Under the pieces are notes generated by a model. It was not told the DNA's origin, ran no database searches, and worked only from the letters and a program-made list of their open reading frames with translations. Positions 8,741 through 18,555 of a stretch of 30,743 bases of DNA are shown here, in pieces. Each line of letters starts with the position of its first letter. Position 1 is the stretch's first letter. The stretch covers positions 1 through 30,743 of the forward strand of contig RCNN01000324.1 of assembly GCA_003667245.1 (NCBI GenBank), read 5' to 3'. Origin of the DNA: Heterostelium multicystogenum (taxonomy: Eukaryota > Evosea > Eumycetozoa > Acytosteliales > Acytosteliaceae). Made by a program: the position numbers and the translations under genes.

Positions 8741-10896
8741 ATGCCGACTCTTACACGCAGAACGTTGTTGCAAGCAGCTGCCATCGGATCCGCCTACACC
8801 CTGTTGCCCGACTCCATTCGCCAGGCCCTGGCGATCCCCGCCAACAACCGCACCGGCACCCTGATGGACGTCGAACATGTGGTGATCCTGATGCAGGAAA
8901 ACCGCTCCTTCGATCACTACTTCGGTACCTTGCCGGGTGTGCGCGGGTTCAGTGACCGCTTCACTATTCCACTGCCGGGCGGGCACCGGGTGTGGGAGCA
9001 GCAGGCGTTGGGCGGCGGATCCTGCCCTATCACTTGGACAGCTCCCGTGGCAACGCGCAGCGGGTCAGCGGCACGCCGCATTCCTGGGTCGACGAGCACG
9101 CCGCCTGGAGCAGCGGCCGGATGAACGCCTGGCCAACGTTCAAGACACCCACCTCAATGGGTTACTACCGTGAGCAGGAAGTGCCGTTCCAGTTCGCCCT
9201 GGCCAACACCTTTACCCTGTGCGACGCCTACCACTGTTCGGTACACGCAGGTACCAATCCCAATCGGCTGTTCCACTGGACCGGCACCAACGGCCCGACC
9301 GGTGCGAATGTGGCGGCGGTGGTCAACGAATGGGACGGCCCCGGCGCGGTGGGCGTGGGCTACACCTGGAAAACCTATCCCGAGCGCCTGGAAGAAGCGG
9401 GTGTGAGCTGGAAGGTTTACCAGTACCTGCCGGATAACTTTGGCGACAACCCCTTGGCCGGGTTTCGCCAGTTTCGTGCGGCGAGCGTCGCGGCCGGCAA
9501 CCCCGCCGTGCCACCGAAAGACTTCAAGGATTTTGTGCCCTAACAGCGATCAATTGAACGCCCGCGTGCCGTTGTACAAAGGCAATGGCAACACCCTGCC
9601 GGCGGTCAGCGGCAGCGACCTGGAAGCGATCATCCAGGGCTTTCGCAAGGACGTGAACGACGGGCGCCTGCCACAGGTGAGCTGGCTGGTGGCGCCGGCC
9701 GATTACTCCGAACACCCCGGGCCTTCGAGCCCGGTGCAGGGTGGCTGGTTCACCCAGGAAATCCTCAAGGCACTGACCGCCAACCCGGAACGTGTGGAGC
9801 AAGACGGTGCTGCTGGTCAACTACGATGAAAACGACGGTTTCTTCGACCACGTGCCGTCGCCGTCAGCCCCGTCCAAGCGCCTGGATGGCAGCTTTGCCG
9901 GCAAGTCCACGGTGAAGTTCGACAGCGAGATCTTCACCCACCGGCACCGCCCGGCTCTAGCCAGCAACCCGCGCCGGACGGCGGGGTGTACGGCCCCGGG
10001 CCGCGAGTGCCGATGCTGGTGCTGTCGCCGTGGAGCCGTGGTGGGCTGGGTTCAATTCCCAGGCGTTTGATCACACCTCCGTGCTGCAATTTCTGGAGAA
10101 GCGTTTCCACGTGCGCGAACCCAATATCAGCGCCTGGCGCCGGCGGTGTGCGGCGACCTCACCTCGGCCTTCAACTTCGTCAACCCCAACACCGAGACCC
10201 TGCCGCCGCTGCACACCATCAGCCGCCAGGCCGCCGACTCCCTGCGTCAACGCCAGGAGCAACTGCCCCAGGTTGCCCTGCCGACGGTGGGCCAGCAAAC
10301 AGGCGCCGTTCCAGGCGCGAATGGCGCGGCCATCCCGGGCGCTGCCGTACCAGTTGAACGTTGAAGGCTCGGTTTGACCGTCGCGCCAGTTCGGTGAGCC
10401 TGGACTTCTTCAATAATGGCGAACAGGGCGTGGTCTTCCACGTCTACGACCGCCTGCACCTGGACGAGGTACCGCGCCGCTACACGGTGGAAGCCGGCAA
10501 ACACCTCAGTTGACACCTGGCAAGTCGCGGGCGCCTACAAGCTCTGGCTGTTGGGGCCGAATGGGTTCCACCGTTCGTTCAAGGGGCACCTGCAGCGTCG
10601 CGAGCCGGAGTTATCCCTGGCGTATCACGGCGACACCTTGCTGCTGACCCTGGTCAACCCCGGCAAGCGTGCGGCCTCAATCACCATCGAGCGTTGCCCT
10701 TACACCAAGCAGGGGCCGTGGCTGCTGGAGATTGCGGGCGGCAGTACCGTGCAACGAACGTTCTCCTGCCAGCCGAATGGGGGCTGGTATGACTTTCAAG
10801 CTACGTGACGAGCATGGCTGGGTGCGACGAGTGGCGGGGCGCATCGAGACGGGAGCGCATAGCATCAGTGATCCGTTGATGGGCAAGCGTGTGTGA
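8741..10896 (+). CDS. Phosphocholine-type phospholipase C, Tat-exported (broken by indels)
   Basis: This secreted enzyme would cleave phosphodiester headgroups from phosphatidylcholine-type lipids; the family includes the PlcH and PlcN proteins of Pseudomonas. The N-terminus has a twin-arginine signal (TRRTLLQAAAIGSA). The phosphoesterase domain follows directly, with the metal-site motif ILMQENRSFDHYFGTLPG (residues about 47-66), a HCSVHAGTNPNR-like stretch and VNYDENDGFFDHVPSP near 9815. The last 200 residues hold the two beta repeats of the phospholipase C C-terminal domain (near 10393-10600 and 10605-10800). The span of about 718 codons is normal. It is interrupted about eight times (near 9017, 9540, 9796, 9950, 10045, 10140, 10372 and 10507). 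I cannot assign the haemolytic or non-haemolytic class. It may serve phosphate or choline acquisition. Confidence 0.88.
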
Positions 10897-11301
10897 AAGG
10901 CTGTTGATCTGCGGGGTGATTTCGTGGGCTTTTTCCCTGTTTTGTGTAGGAGCAGGGCTTTCTCCCCTTGCAGCGCTTGAAACGCCACCCGTCTGGGCCA
11001 TAGCCTCACGCTTTTCCTGACACTGAGGCCCGGCATGGGTAAGCGAAAAACGGTTTGGCCCACGGAGCGGGGAAGTTCGACTGCGCTTTATCCTGCTGGC
11101 AATCATTGAAACGGCCTGTATTCGAGGCGTTCCCCTCGAACGCCTGCTGCTTTCATACATACTGTTGCGCAACAAGCCGACCCAGGAGCAACTTTGGGAG
11201 CCATCAGCGATTGCCTGCTCCTTGATGAGATGCGTGGCTTTCGATTTGAACCCGGGTCGGAAGCCGATCGGTTGATGCGCAAGATTCAGCAGCGAAGTCA
11301 A
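10897..11301. other. Gene-free stretch with hairpins, possible dispersed repeat
   Basis: There is no convincing gene here. Reading frames on both strands have no recognisable domain or ribosome site. A segment near 10945-10970 (TGTAGGAGCAGGGCT...) resembles the TGTAGGAGC-type extragenic palindromic sequences common between Pseudomonas genes. A clean hairpin lies at 11125-11145 (AGGCGTT, 7-base loop, AACGCCT). The block could be a dispersed intergenic repeat. This is pattern memory, not an alignment. Confidence 0.35.
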
Positions 11302-13016
11302 TCAGTCCTGACGAGCCACCAGCGCCGGCGTGCGCGGCGGCACCAGGCGCTTGCTGCCCGTCGACTCATAGGCCGATGCCAATCGCAGCAGCGCCGAATC
11401 GTCATACGCCCGGCCAGCAAATGTCAGCCCCACCGGCATGCCGATGTCGGCCATGACGCCCATGGGCACCGTCACTGTCGGCACGCCCAAATGGCGGATG
11501 GCGAGGTTGCCGTTGGCGACCCACACTCCGTTGCTCCAGGCGATATCCGCCGACGCGGGATTCACATCCGCATCCGCCGGACCTACGTCGGCGACTGTCG
11601 GAAAAATCACCGCATCCAGCCCCAGGTTATCATCCAGTCTTCAAGGTCGATGCGTCGTGTCTGTTCCAGGCCGCGCAGGCCGTCGGGCACGGTGCTGATC
11701 CTGTCCCACGGCGTGATGCCGCGCTCGGCCATGCGCACGTATTCGTCCATGCCGGCGGCCAGGTCGTCTTCGCGGTTGGGCAGGGTGCCGGGGTCGTGGG
11801 GGAAGATCTTCGGGCCGTCGACATCCGCCAGGCGGTTCAGCGCAGGGTCGCCGTTGGCCCGCAGGAAATCATCGAACGCCCAGGCCGACAGTTCCCACAA
11901 TTCATCGTGGAGGAATTCCTTGGAGACCAGCCTCGGGTAAACACTTTCGGTGCGCCCGGGCGGTCGCCTTCGCAATTGGAGACCAGCGGGAAATCCACCT
12001 CGACCACTTCTGCGCCGGCGGCTTCAAGTGCCTTGCGCGCAGCTTCCCAGAGCTCGATCACCGAGGCCCGGGTTTTGATTGGCTGGCCAGTAGGGCCGCC
12101 CGATTCCCGGGGCGTCGCTGGTGCCTGCCTCGGGGTCGGCGTTGATGTACATGCGCGGCACGCCGAAGCGTTTGCCGGCGAGTGCATCGCCGGTCGCGGC
12201 CAGGTCTGCGTAGGATTGCGGGCGTACCGAGGCGACGCCGGGGATTGGCACCCAGGGTTGCATCCGCCACAGGTCGCCGCGTGTGTCGGGGTCTTCTGCG
12301 ACCACGACGTCGAGCACTTCAAGCAGGTCGGCCATGGTCCGGGCGTAAGGCACGACCACGTCCATGGTCGGGGTCAGCGGCCAGTTGCCGCGCACCGAGA
12401 TCACGCCACGGGACGGGGTGTAGGCACACAGGCCATTGTTGGACGCCGGGCCGCGCCCGCTGGACCAGGTCTCTTCCGCCAGGCCAAACGCCGCGAAGCT
12501 CGCCGCAGTGGCCGTGCCGGCGCCGTTGGAGGAGCCCGAGGCGAACGGTGCGGTGAGGTAGTCGGCGTTGTACGGCTCTCGGCCCGGCCATATACGCCGC
12601 GCTGCATGCCGCCGTTGGCCATCGGCGGCATGTTGGTCTTGCCCAGGCAAATGGCGCCCTGTTGCCCGCAGTCGCTCGATGGTGAACGCATCGCGGTAGG
12701 CAACCAGGTTCGCGAAAGCCGGGCTGCCGGAAGCGGCGGTGAGGCCCTTGACCAGGTAGCTGTCCTTGGCTGTGTAGGGAATGCCGTCGAGCGGGCCCAG
12801 GGTTGTGCCGCTGGCCCGGCGTGCGTCGGATGCCCGGGCTTCCTCCAGCGCTTGCGGGTTGCGCACCACCACCGCGTTGAGCGCGGTGGCAGTCGTGGGG
12901 GCGTCGTAGGCGTCGATCCTGGCGAGGTAAGCCTCGACCAGTTCAACCGCCGTGGTCTGGCCGGATTCGAGCGCAGTGCGCAGCTGGGCAATGGAAACTT
13001 CGGTTACTTCGATCAC
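11302..13016 (-). CDS. Amidase signature family hydrolase
   Basis: This enzyme would hydrolyse an amide bond using a Ser-cisSer-Lys triad. The start is MIEVTEVSIAQLRTALESGQ, a typical amidase N-terminal helix. The catalytic lysine lies in LDGIPYTAKDSYLV. The glycine/serine-rich amidase signature runs FASGSSNGAGTATAASF (near 12530) and continues to ETWSSGRGPASNNGL, which should carry the nucleophilic serine. The C-terminal part (VIFPTVADVG, GVPTVTVPMGVMADIGMPVG) closes the fold at 11302-11304. About 570 residues. Breaks lie near 12655, 12583, 12100, 11945 and 11632. It is divergent from the small monooxygenase gene. The substrate is unknown. Confidence 0.85.
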
Positions 13017-13050
13017 GTGGTTATCGCCGGGTGCAGAAAAGGGGGAGGGC

Positions 13051-13066
13051 TTGAGTGCTGACTCAA
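13051..13066. promoter_or_regulatory. Palindrome between the amidase and ABM-type genes
   Basis: A perfect inverted repeat, TTGAGT-GCTG-ACTCAA, lies in the 152-base divergent gap, 35 bases upstream of the amidase start. The arms share the ACTCAA core with the repeats near the marR gene at 14650-14723, so the same regulator may bind both. This is inference. Confidence 0.35.
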
Positions 13067-13168
13067 TCCAATCAGTGAAAGTAGCTTACTGATAGATTTT
13101 TCATAGCGCCATAGAATGGCATCCCTTACTGTGGCGCCTCAATTTCCTTATCGATAACGGTGCTGTTT

Positions 13169-13473
13169 ATGTCCGATGAAGTGCGGCTGTCGTCATCATC
13201 AATACCCAGCCTGGCCGGGGTGCGGACCAGTTGGCGGCCTTTGCCGGGCTCGCTCCGCTGGTCCGGGCCGAAGCCGGTTGCATCCAGTACGACCTGCATC
13301 CGGTCGAGGGCAACAGCGACAGTTTTGTGTTGATCGAGACGTGGGCTTCAAAGGCGGCGCTCAAGGATCACCACGCAGCGCCGCACATGCTGGAAGCCGC
13401 GAAGCACAACCCGACATTCCGTGCGGGCCCCTCCAACGTATTGGTGCTGGAACCTGCCGTCCAGGCACGTTGA
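13169..13473 (+). CDS. Putative quinol monooxygenase (ABM domain)
   Basis: A protein of about 100 residues with the antibiotic-biosynthesis-monooxygenase fold, a small dimeric ferredoxin-like barrel; YgiN-type members act on quinols. After the frame settles it reads AAFAGLAPLVRAEAGCIQYDLHP, SFVLIETWASKAALKDHHAAPHM and ends EPAVQAR. The CIQYDL strand and the ETWxxxxALxxHxxxPHM motif are diagnostic. The start ATG at 13169 gives MSDEV, then one base change near 13186 is needed to join the conserved VVIINTQPG strand. It is divergent from the amidase and followed by a small exported protein. Confidence 0.75.
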
Positions 13474-13537
13474 CTTCAACCCGGCAGCTCAAGGGTTTAT
13501 CATTGCCCCTTCATTTTTGCTGCCCGGAAAGATTTCG

Positions 13538-13815
13538 ATGTTGTTTACAAGGACTGTCATGGCGAGCGCACTGCTCGCCGTTCTGGCCACCCAGGCCCAT
13601 GCGTCCAGCCTGGACCTGGACCTACGAGGCACCTGTCCTCAGCGCTGTACCGCTCACGCCGCAGGCTGAGCCCAAGCCGCGCTTTCCGGTCAAAAGCCTT
13701 GCGCCGGTGACCGTGGAAAACAGCTGCACCCGGCCGCGAGTGCACCTACGAAGGCGACATCAGCCTGCCCCGTGAGGAGCAGACTTTGCGGCGCATTTCC
13801 ATCGGTATTCAATAA
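13538..13815 (+). CDS. Small exported protein, hypothetical
   Basis: A protein of about 91 residues with a clear Sec signal peptide (MLFTRTVMASALLAVLATQAHA, cleavage after AHA) preceded by a GGAAAG ribosome site. The mature part is spread over three frames, with breaks near 13618 and 13735. It contains a proline-rich segment (PLTPQAEPKPRFPVK), two or three cysteines (VENSC..., CTYEGDISLP) and ends RRISIGIQ. I do not recognise a family. The cysteines and export suggest a small periplasmic or secreted disulfide protein. Confidence 0.55.
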
Positions 13816-13859
13816 AGCCGGCTGGCGCCTCAGACGATCCCATACCGGGGCGCCGGCTT
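13815..13859 (+). terminator. Possible stem-loop after the small exported protein
   Basis: Eight-base arms AAGCCGGC (13815-13822) and GCCGGCTT (13852-13859) form a perfect inverted repeat around a 29-base loop, starting at the stop codon. The loop overlaps the end of the convergent SDR gene and no T run follows, so a terminator role is uncertain. Confidence 0.3.
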
Positions 13860-14631
13860 GCCTGTTTGCGTGGCCGCAAACAACGCACCACGCGCCGCAT
13901 CATAGGTCTCCCACAACGAACCATCGGCCACCGACGGCCAGGTGATCGTCTCACCCTGATCCAGCCCGGCCAGTGCCGCGTCCACCAGGTTTTCGGTGGT
14001 CATGACCGACTCCTGTTCCAGGGCGGAAAGCGGAATGCCCGACGCGTCCCAGATCTCGGTAGCGGTGGCTGCCGGCAACACGATCTGCACCTTCACCCCG
14101 GTTTCCGCCAGTTCCGATTGCAAGCCACGGCTGAATGCCAGGACATAGCTCTTGGTGCCGCTGTACACCGAGCTGACCGGCAGCGAGTGCACGCCCAACA
14201 CCGATGCCACGTTGATGATCAAGCCTTCATTGCGCACCAGCATGCCCGGCAGCGCCGCGTGGGTCAGGCGGGTGAGGCGGTTGATGTTCAGGGCGATCTG
14301 GGTCGTGGAATCCTCGACCGAGGATTGAGCCAGCGGATGCAGGCGGGCCAGGCCGGCGTTATTCACCAGCACCTGGATCGCCGGGTTGCCGGCGAGCAGG
14401 CTTTCAACACGGGTCAGGTCCGCGGGGTTTACCAGGTCGGCGCCGATGGTCTGGACCTCGCGCCCGTTAGGCTTGAGTGATCTTCGCCGCCAGGGTTTCG
14501 AGGCGGTCTTCACGACGGGCGACCAGGATCAAGCCGTAGCCACGGGCTGCCAATCGGTCGGCATACACGGCGCCAATACCTGAAGAAGCACCCGTGATCA
14601 GGGCAATTTTTGTGGAAGCAGGGATCGACAT
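13830..14631 (-). CDS. SDR family oxidoreductase
   Basis: A short-chain dehydrogenase/reductase, NAD(P)-dependent, about 266 residues. The Rossmann motif TGASSGIG is at residues 12-19 ([23 protein letters not shown]), and the VARREDRL that follows favours NADPH because of the arginines after strand 2. NNAGLA, the serine strand [11 protein letters not shown] and the catalytic [15 protein letters not shown] (Tyr and Lys) are all present. The start at 14631 matches the family. One break near 14470, after AAKIT, shifts the frame. The downstream end is convergent with the small exported protein. It is divergent from a MarR regulator, which probably represses it. The substrate is unknown. Confidence 0.88.
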
Positions 14632-14648
14632 GAACGGCTCCAATAGAT

Positions 14649-14723
14649 GAGTACTCAACCAATATTGTTGAGGGCTCAAGTTATAGGCTTGGCGTTTGTC
14701 CTTGTCAATGGTTTAGTACTCAA
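14649..14723. promoter_or_regulatory. Palindromic operators between SDR and MarR genes
   Basis: The 120-base divergent gap contains a perfect inverted repeat CTCAAC...GTTGAG (14654-14672) centred on AATATT, an overlapping GAGTACTC palindrome (14649-14656), and a second AGTACTCAA copy (14715-14723; first copy 14650-14658). MarR proteins bind such short palindromes in divergent promoters to repress both genes. The binding is inferred from arrangement. Confidence 0.55.
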
Positions 14724-14751
14724 TCATTCTACCGGCATGGAGGATCTGAAA

Positions 14752-15276
14752 ATGCCAACACACAAGACTGACAAGCCTGATGCCCGTGCCGACCTTTTGA
14801 GCCTGCTGGGGACGTGGCGTGCACCAACAACGCACTGCGCCGTGCCGCCCGGCGGCTGGGCCAACTGTATGACGAAGCGCTGGCGCCGATTGGCCTGAAG
14901 GCTACGCAGGTCGGCTTGCTGGGTGAAATCGCCCGGTGGGCGGCAGTGGATGAGCAGGCAGGGCCGACGTTGCAGGAGCTGGCCGGACGCCTGGCGATCC
15001 TGATGTCGGCGCTGACCCATGCGATGAAGCCGCTGGTGCGCGACGGGATTGTCGAGCTGCGCCCGGATGCCCTGGACAAGCGCACCAAACGCTGCGTGCT
15101 CACGCCCAAGGGCGAAGCGCTGTTCAGTGAGGCGCTGGTGTACTGGGCGGCCGCCAATAACCCGGGTAGAGGAGGTGTTGGGGCATGATTCGGCCGCGCA
15201 GCTGCGGGGCATGGCAGACCATGTCGCCTCCGAAGAATTTCTGGCGGACTACAACAGCCGATCCGCGCAGGCATAA
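14752..15276 (+). CDS. MarR family transcriptional regulator
   Basis: A winged-helix dimeric regulator of about 173 residues. The start at 14752 is chosen because GGAGG (14739-14743) sits seven or eight bases upstream. An ATG at 14737 overlaps that site. The body reads CTNNALRRAARRLGQLYDEALAPIGLKATQVGLLGEI, then LQELAGRLAILMSALTHAMKPLVRDGIVEL (recognition helix) and DKRTKRCVLTPKGEALFSEAL (wing), the usual MarR order. Breaks are near 14810 and 15166; the stop is at 15274-15276. It is divergent from the SDR gene and followed after 74 bases by an FMN monooxygenase. It likely senses a phenolic or electrophilic ligand, by family analogy. Confidence 0.85.
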
Positions 15277-15350
15277 GTCAGATCCTTTGGTTATTAGACA
15301 GACGCCGCTCGCCCATCCGATGCTGGGCCCCTCTCGATCAGGGGCTTTCC

Positions 15351-16681
15351 ATGACCACTCAACGCCAACTGAAGCTGGGCGCGTTCATGCGTCCGGTCAG
15401 CATCCACACCGGCGCCTGGCGCTATCCCGGCGCTTACCGTGACGCCAACTTCAACTTCACGCACCTCAAGCAGTTTGCCCAGACCCTGGAGAAAGCGCGT
15501 TTCGATGCGTTCTTCATGTCCGACCACCTGGCCCTGCTCAACATGCCTATCGACGCGTTGAAGCGCAGCCACACCGCCACCTCCTTCGAACCGTTCACCT
15601 TATTGTCGGCCCTGAGCCAGGCCACCGAGCACATCGGCCTGGTAGCCACGGCCTCGACCACCTACGACGAACCGTTCCACATTGCCCGGCGCTTCGCGTC
15701 CCTGGATCATTTGAGCAACGGTCGCGCCGGCTGGAATATCGTCACCACTGCCAACCCGGATGCGGCGCAGAATTTCGGCCTGGAGCAGGCCTATGCCCAC
15801 GACGAGCGCTACGCCCGTGCGCGGGAGTTCTACGATGTGGTCACCGGGCTCTTGGGACAGTTGGGCCGATGATGCCTTCATCCGCGATGCCGACAGCGGT
15901 GTGTACTTCGACCCCGACAAGCTGCACACCCTCAATCACCAGGGCCGCTACCTCAATGTGCGCGGCCCCGCTGCACATTGCCCGCCCGGTGCAGGGCTGG
16001 CCGGTGATCGTGCAGGCCGGCGCCTCGGAGCCCGGCCGGCAATTGGCGCAGAAACCGCCGAGGTGATCTTCGTGGCGCCCGGCACGCTCGAGGAAGGGCG
16101 TAAATTCTATGCCGATATCAAGCGCCGGATGCTGGCGGTGGGGCGGCATCCCGACCATCTGAAGATCTTGCCCGGGGCGTTTGTGGTGGTCGGCGATACG
16201 CTGGAAGATGCGCGGCGGATTCGTGCGCATCTCGACAGCCTGGTGCATTACGAAAGTGCGATTGCCTCGCTGTCGATCGCGCTGGGTACCGACGCGACGA
16301 AGTTTGATCCCGACCAATACCTCCCGGCGATTCCCCAAACCAACGCCAGCCAAAGCTCCCGCGAACGGGTACTGGCGCTGGCTGATCGCGAACAGTTGAC
16401 GGTGCGCCAATTGGCCCAGCGTCTTGGGCGGTTATGCAGGTCTCTCGTTTGTCGGCACCGCCCACAGTATTGCCGATGAGATGCAGCAGTGGCTGGAAGA
16501 AGAGGGCAGCGATGGCTTCAACATCATGTTCCCGTGGCTGCCCGGGCGGGCTCGATGACTTTGTGGCCAGGGTGGTGCCCGAGTTGCAGGGCGCGGGATC
16601 TTCCGGCGCGAGTACGAAGGCTCTACCCTGCGGGAAAACCTCGGGCTGCCGCGTCCGGCGAACCGCTTCTTCGCCGAATGA
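15351..16681 (+). CDS. NtaA/SnaA/DszA-type FMN-dependent monooxygenase (LLM class)
   Basis: A two-component flavin monooxygenase using reduced FMN from a partner reductase; relatives attack nitrilotriacetate, dibenzothiophene sulfone or alkyl sulfides. The N-terminus (KLGAFMRPVSIHTGAWRYPGA) and FDAFFMSDHLALLNMP, EPFTLLSALSQATEHIGLVATASTTYDEPFHIARRFASLDHLSNGRAGWNIVTT (15600-15750) are diagnostic of the group. The later PVIVQAGASEPGRQLA and AEVIFVAPGT strands complete the barrel. Length is about 443 residues, normal. Breaks lie near 15852, 15968, 16050, 16428, 16550 and 16600; the stop is at 16679-16681. No flavin reductase is in the window. The substrate is not predictable. Confidence 0.88.
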
Positions 16682-16958
16682 GCGGGTATTTCTACCGTGG
16701 TTAGATCGTTTATTTCCTTCTGATTGGGGGCCATTCCCAATCGCATATCCATCGCGCCGGTTTGGCCCTGATAGCGGAGCCGGCCGGCGTGATCACGCCA
16801 AAGCATCTGTCATCGCGGAATTATCCGCTGCCGCGCCCCGGGAAATCCCCATGCAGCGTCTATTCCTGCTGCAGGGCCAGCGTCTTGCGCCGTTGTGCGG
16901 CCTCTCTAGAATCGGCCCCAGAACTTACTCATTTCCTGTCGATTACGGAGTTTCGAAG

Positions 16959-17478
16959 ATGATGAACGCCATGCAGATGCCAATGAACAACGCGATGCCG
17001 ATGATGCCGATGATGGGCATGCCGATGATGATGGCAACCATGACCTGCAAGATGACCGACGAGGCCATGATGTGCACCATGAAAGCCGGCCGCTGGCATG
17101 GACATGGCGATGTTCAAGAATAACGCCGAAATGATGGCGATGATGATGAAACTGCGGCATGCCGATGATGAATGCAGTGCGCCAACATGTTCGATGATGT
17201 GCATGTCTGAAGACGGCATGGCGATGAATGAACAGCATGTCGACCATGAACATGCCGATGATGATGCCGATGGGCATGCCTATGCCGATGATTGAAGTGC
17301 GTCATGGAATGCAAGATGGAAGCCGACTGCATGACCTGCAGATGATGCCGATGCCTGGCATGAGCATGGACATGATGAACAACTGCTGCATGCTGATGAT
17401 GAAGATGATGAACGACTGGCGCCATGCCGATGATGATGAGCTGCAACGGCATGCCGATGATGTGTCTGCACCTGCTGA
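16959..17478 (+). CDS. Methionine-rich repetitive protein, possibly metal-binding
   Basis: A protein of about 170 residues, roughly 40 percent methionine, with a CGGAG ribosome site 8 bases before ATG 16959. It begins MMNAMQMPMNNAMPMMPMMG and goes on with MTCKMTDEAMMCTMK, MDMAMFKNNAEMMAMMM, MNMPMMMPMGMPMPM, MPGMSMDMMNNCCMLMMK and a cysteine-rich tail. The Met and Cys clusters (CxM, CC, MxxM, MPM) resemble soft-metal (copper or silver) binding motifs. There is no signal peptide or membrane segment, so it should be cytoplasmic. At least five indels split it (near 17083, 17150, 17168, 17190 and 17228), but the ATG periodicity continues across each break. A strong terminator follows. The function is unknown; an oxidant sink is another possibility. 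Confidence 0.7.
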
Positions 17479-17497
17479 TTGGTTTTGGCGTGAAATC

Positions 17498-17527
17498 AAA
17501 AAGCCCCGGCGTGTGCCGGGGCTTTTT
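17498..17527. terminator. Bidirectional rho-independent terminator
   Basis: A perfect 13-base stem (AAAAAGCCCCGGC, loop GTGT, GCCGGGGCTTTTT) ends in T runs on both strands. It lies between the convergent Met-rich gene (+) and XRE-cupin regulator gene (-) and should stop transcription from both. Confidence 0.93.
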
Positions 17528-17532
17528 GCGTT

Positions 17533-18174
17533 TCAGTCCAGGCGTTCCGGGTAGGTGATCCACCAGGAACGCCACCGCCTCACTGTCTGCGGGGTTGCGG
17601 TAGCGGTGGGGCTGGTCGGCGGCGTAGAACAGGATCGAATCACCGGTGGACAGCAGGTAGCGTTCCTCGTTGACGCTGACTTCCAGCACGCCCTGGGCCA
17701 CCACCAGGTTTTCCTGGATGCCGGGCCCGTGACCTTCTGAAATCTCCTCGCCGAGGGCCTTCAGGCGTATCTCGTAGAACTCCGACTGGCGCGCCATATC
17801 GTACGGAAACAGCGCCCGGCTGATGAAGCTGCCATCGGCACTCACCAGGCGTTTGCTTTGTTGCGCCGGCAGCAGTTCAACCCCTTCGAACGCACGGTTC
17901 TCCAGGAACGCCGCCACCGACACTTTCAAGCCTTTGGCGATCTTGCACAGCACCTTGATCGACGGCACGCTGCGCCCGGACTCGATCTGCGCAAGCATCG
18001 CCCGCTTACGCCGCAGTTGCGCGCCAGGGCATCCAGCGACAGGTAGCGTTTACTGCGCAGGCGCTGCAGGTTCTGCGCGACGCACTGGCCGATGGCGTCA
18101 TCGTCGCCGCTGTTGCAGTCCTTGGGTTTGGTGGGGAGGTCGGGCACTTCGGGTATCGCATGCAGGAAATTCAT
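17533..18174 (-). CDS. XRE family regulator with C-terminal cupin domain
   Basis: A DNA-binding protein of about 213 residues with a ligand-sensing cupin. Residues 30-90 form the XRE helix-turn-helix (VAQNLQRLRSKRYLSLDALARNCGVS, then MLAQIESGRSVPSIKVLCKIAKGL). Residues about 130-205 form the cupin (SEGHGPGIQENLVVAQGVLEVSVNEERYLLSTGDSILFYAADQPHRYRN). The start at 18174 has GAGG just upstream. Breaks lie near 18010 (in the helix-turn-helix) and 17563; the latter restores a TYPERLD-like C-terminus ending at 17533-17535. Relatives regulate amino-acid, polyamine or stress genes. The targets here are unknown; its own operon starts with the small coupled ORF. Confidence 0.88.
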
Positions 18175-18178
18175 CGCC

Positions 18179-18338
18179 TCACGCCCGGCGGGTATCGCTG
18201 GACGTGGTGACGTGTGCGGTAAACAGCGCGACCCCGGCCCGTGCCGCATACATCGCCCACATCAGTTCAGCCGCTGCGCGAGCCTGGCGGCGTTTTGCGG
18301 TGGAGGGTGAAATCGATGACGGTGGCGGATGTTTGCAT
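18179..18338 (-). CDS. 52-residue ORF coupled to the XRE-cupin regulator
   Basis: A small basic, alanine-rich protein: it starts MQTSATVIDFTLHRK, and after one extra A near 18291 continues RRQARAAAELMWAMYAARAG and VALFTAHVTTSSDTRRA. Its stop is only four bases before the regulator start, with the regulator's ribosome site inside its last codons. The amphipathic central helix and tight coupling support a real gene. No family is recognised. It could be a small partner or leader peptide of the regulator. Confidence 0.5.
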
Positions 18339-18555
18339 GACGTAAATCTCTGGGGACTCAATGGCTCTACAGTAATCGGTGCCGCTTATTTCCATAAATA
18401 CTGAGTTTGCATTTGGTAATTCTATTTTGGACTTAACGCCGATGGGGGCCTGTGCGTTCATCAATGGTGACCCGCCGCGCTTCACGGGCTTCCCACCACA
18501 GACCTTGTGCCGGACCGAGCCCGTCGCAAAAAACGAATTCCAAGGATTTACCCCC

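Noticed and set aside
11235..11265. tRNA T-loop-like stretch (GATTTGAACCCGGGTC)
   Set aside because: The flanking bases do not form a T stem, and no acceptor or anticodon arms could be found on either strand.
11796..13061. 421-codon plus-strand frame opposite the amidase
   Set aside because: The minus strand carries clear amidase motifs; the plus frame has no domain or ribosome site.
16906..17499. Histidine-rich minus-strand frames opposite the Met-rich gene
   Set aside because: CAT (His) is simply the complement of ATG (Met). The plus strand has the ribosome site and terminator, and its Met periodicity continues across breaks.
18420..18550. Possible cobalamin riboswitch upstream of the first TonB receptor
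   Set aside because: GC-rich segments superficially resemble one, but the conserved B12-box order is absent on both strands.
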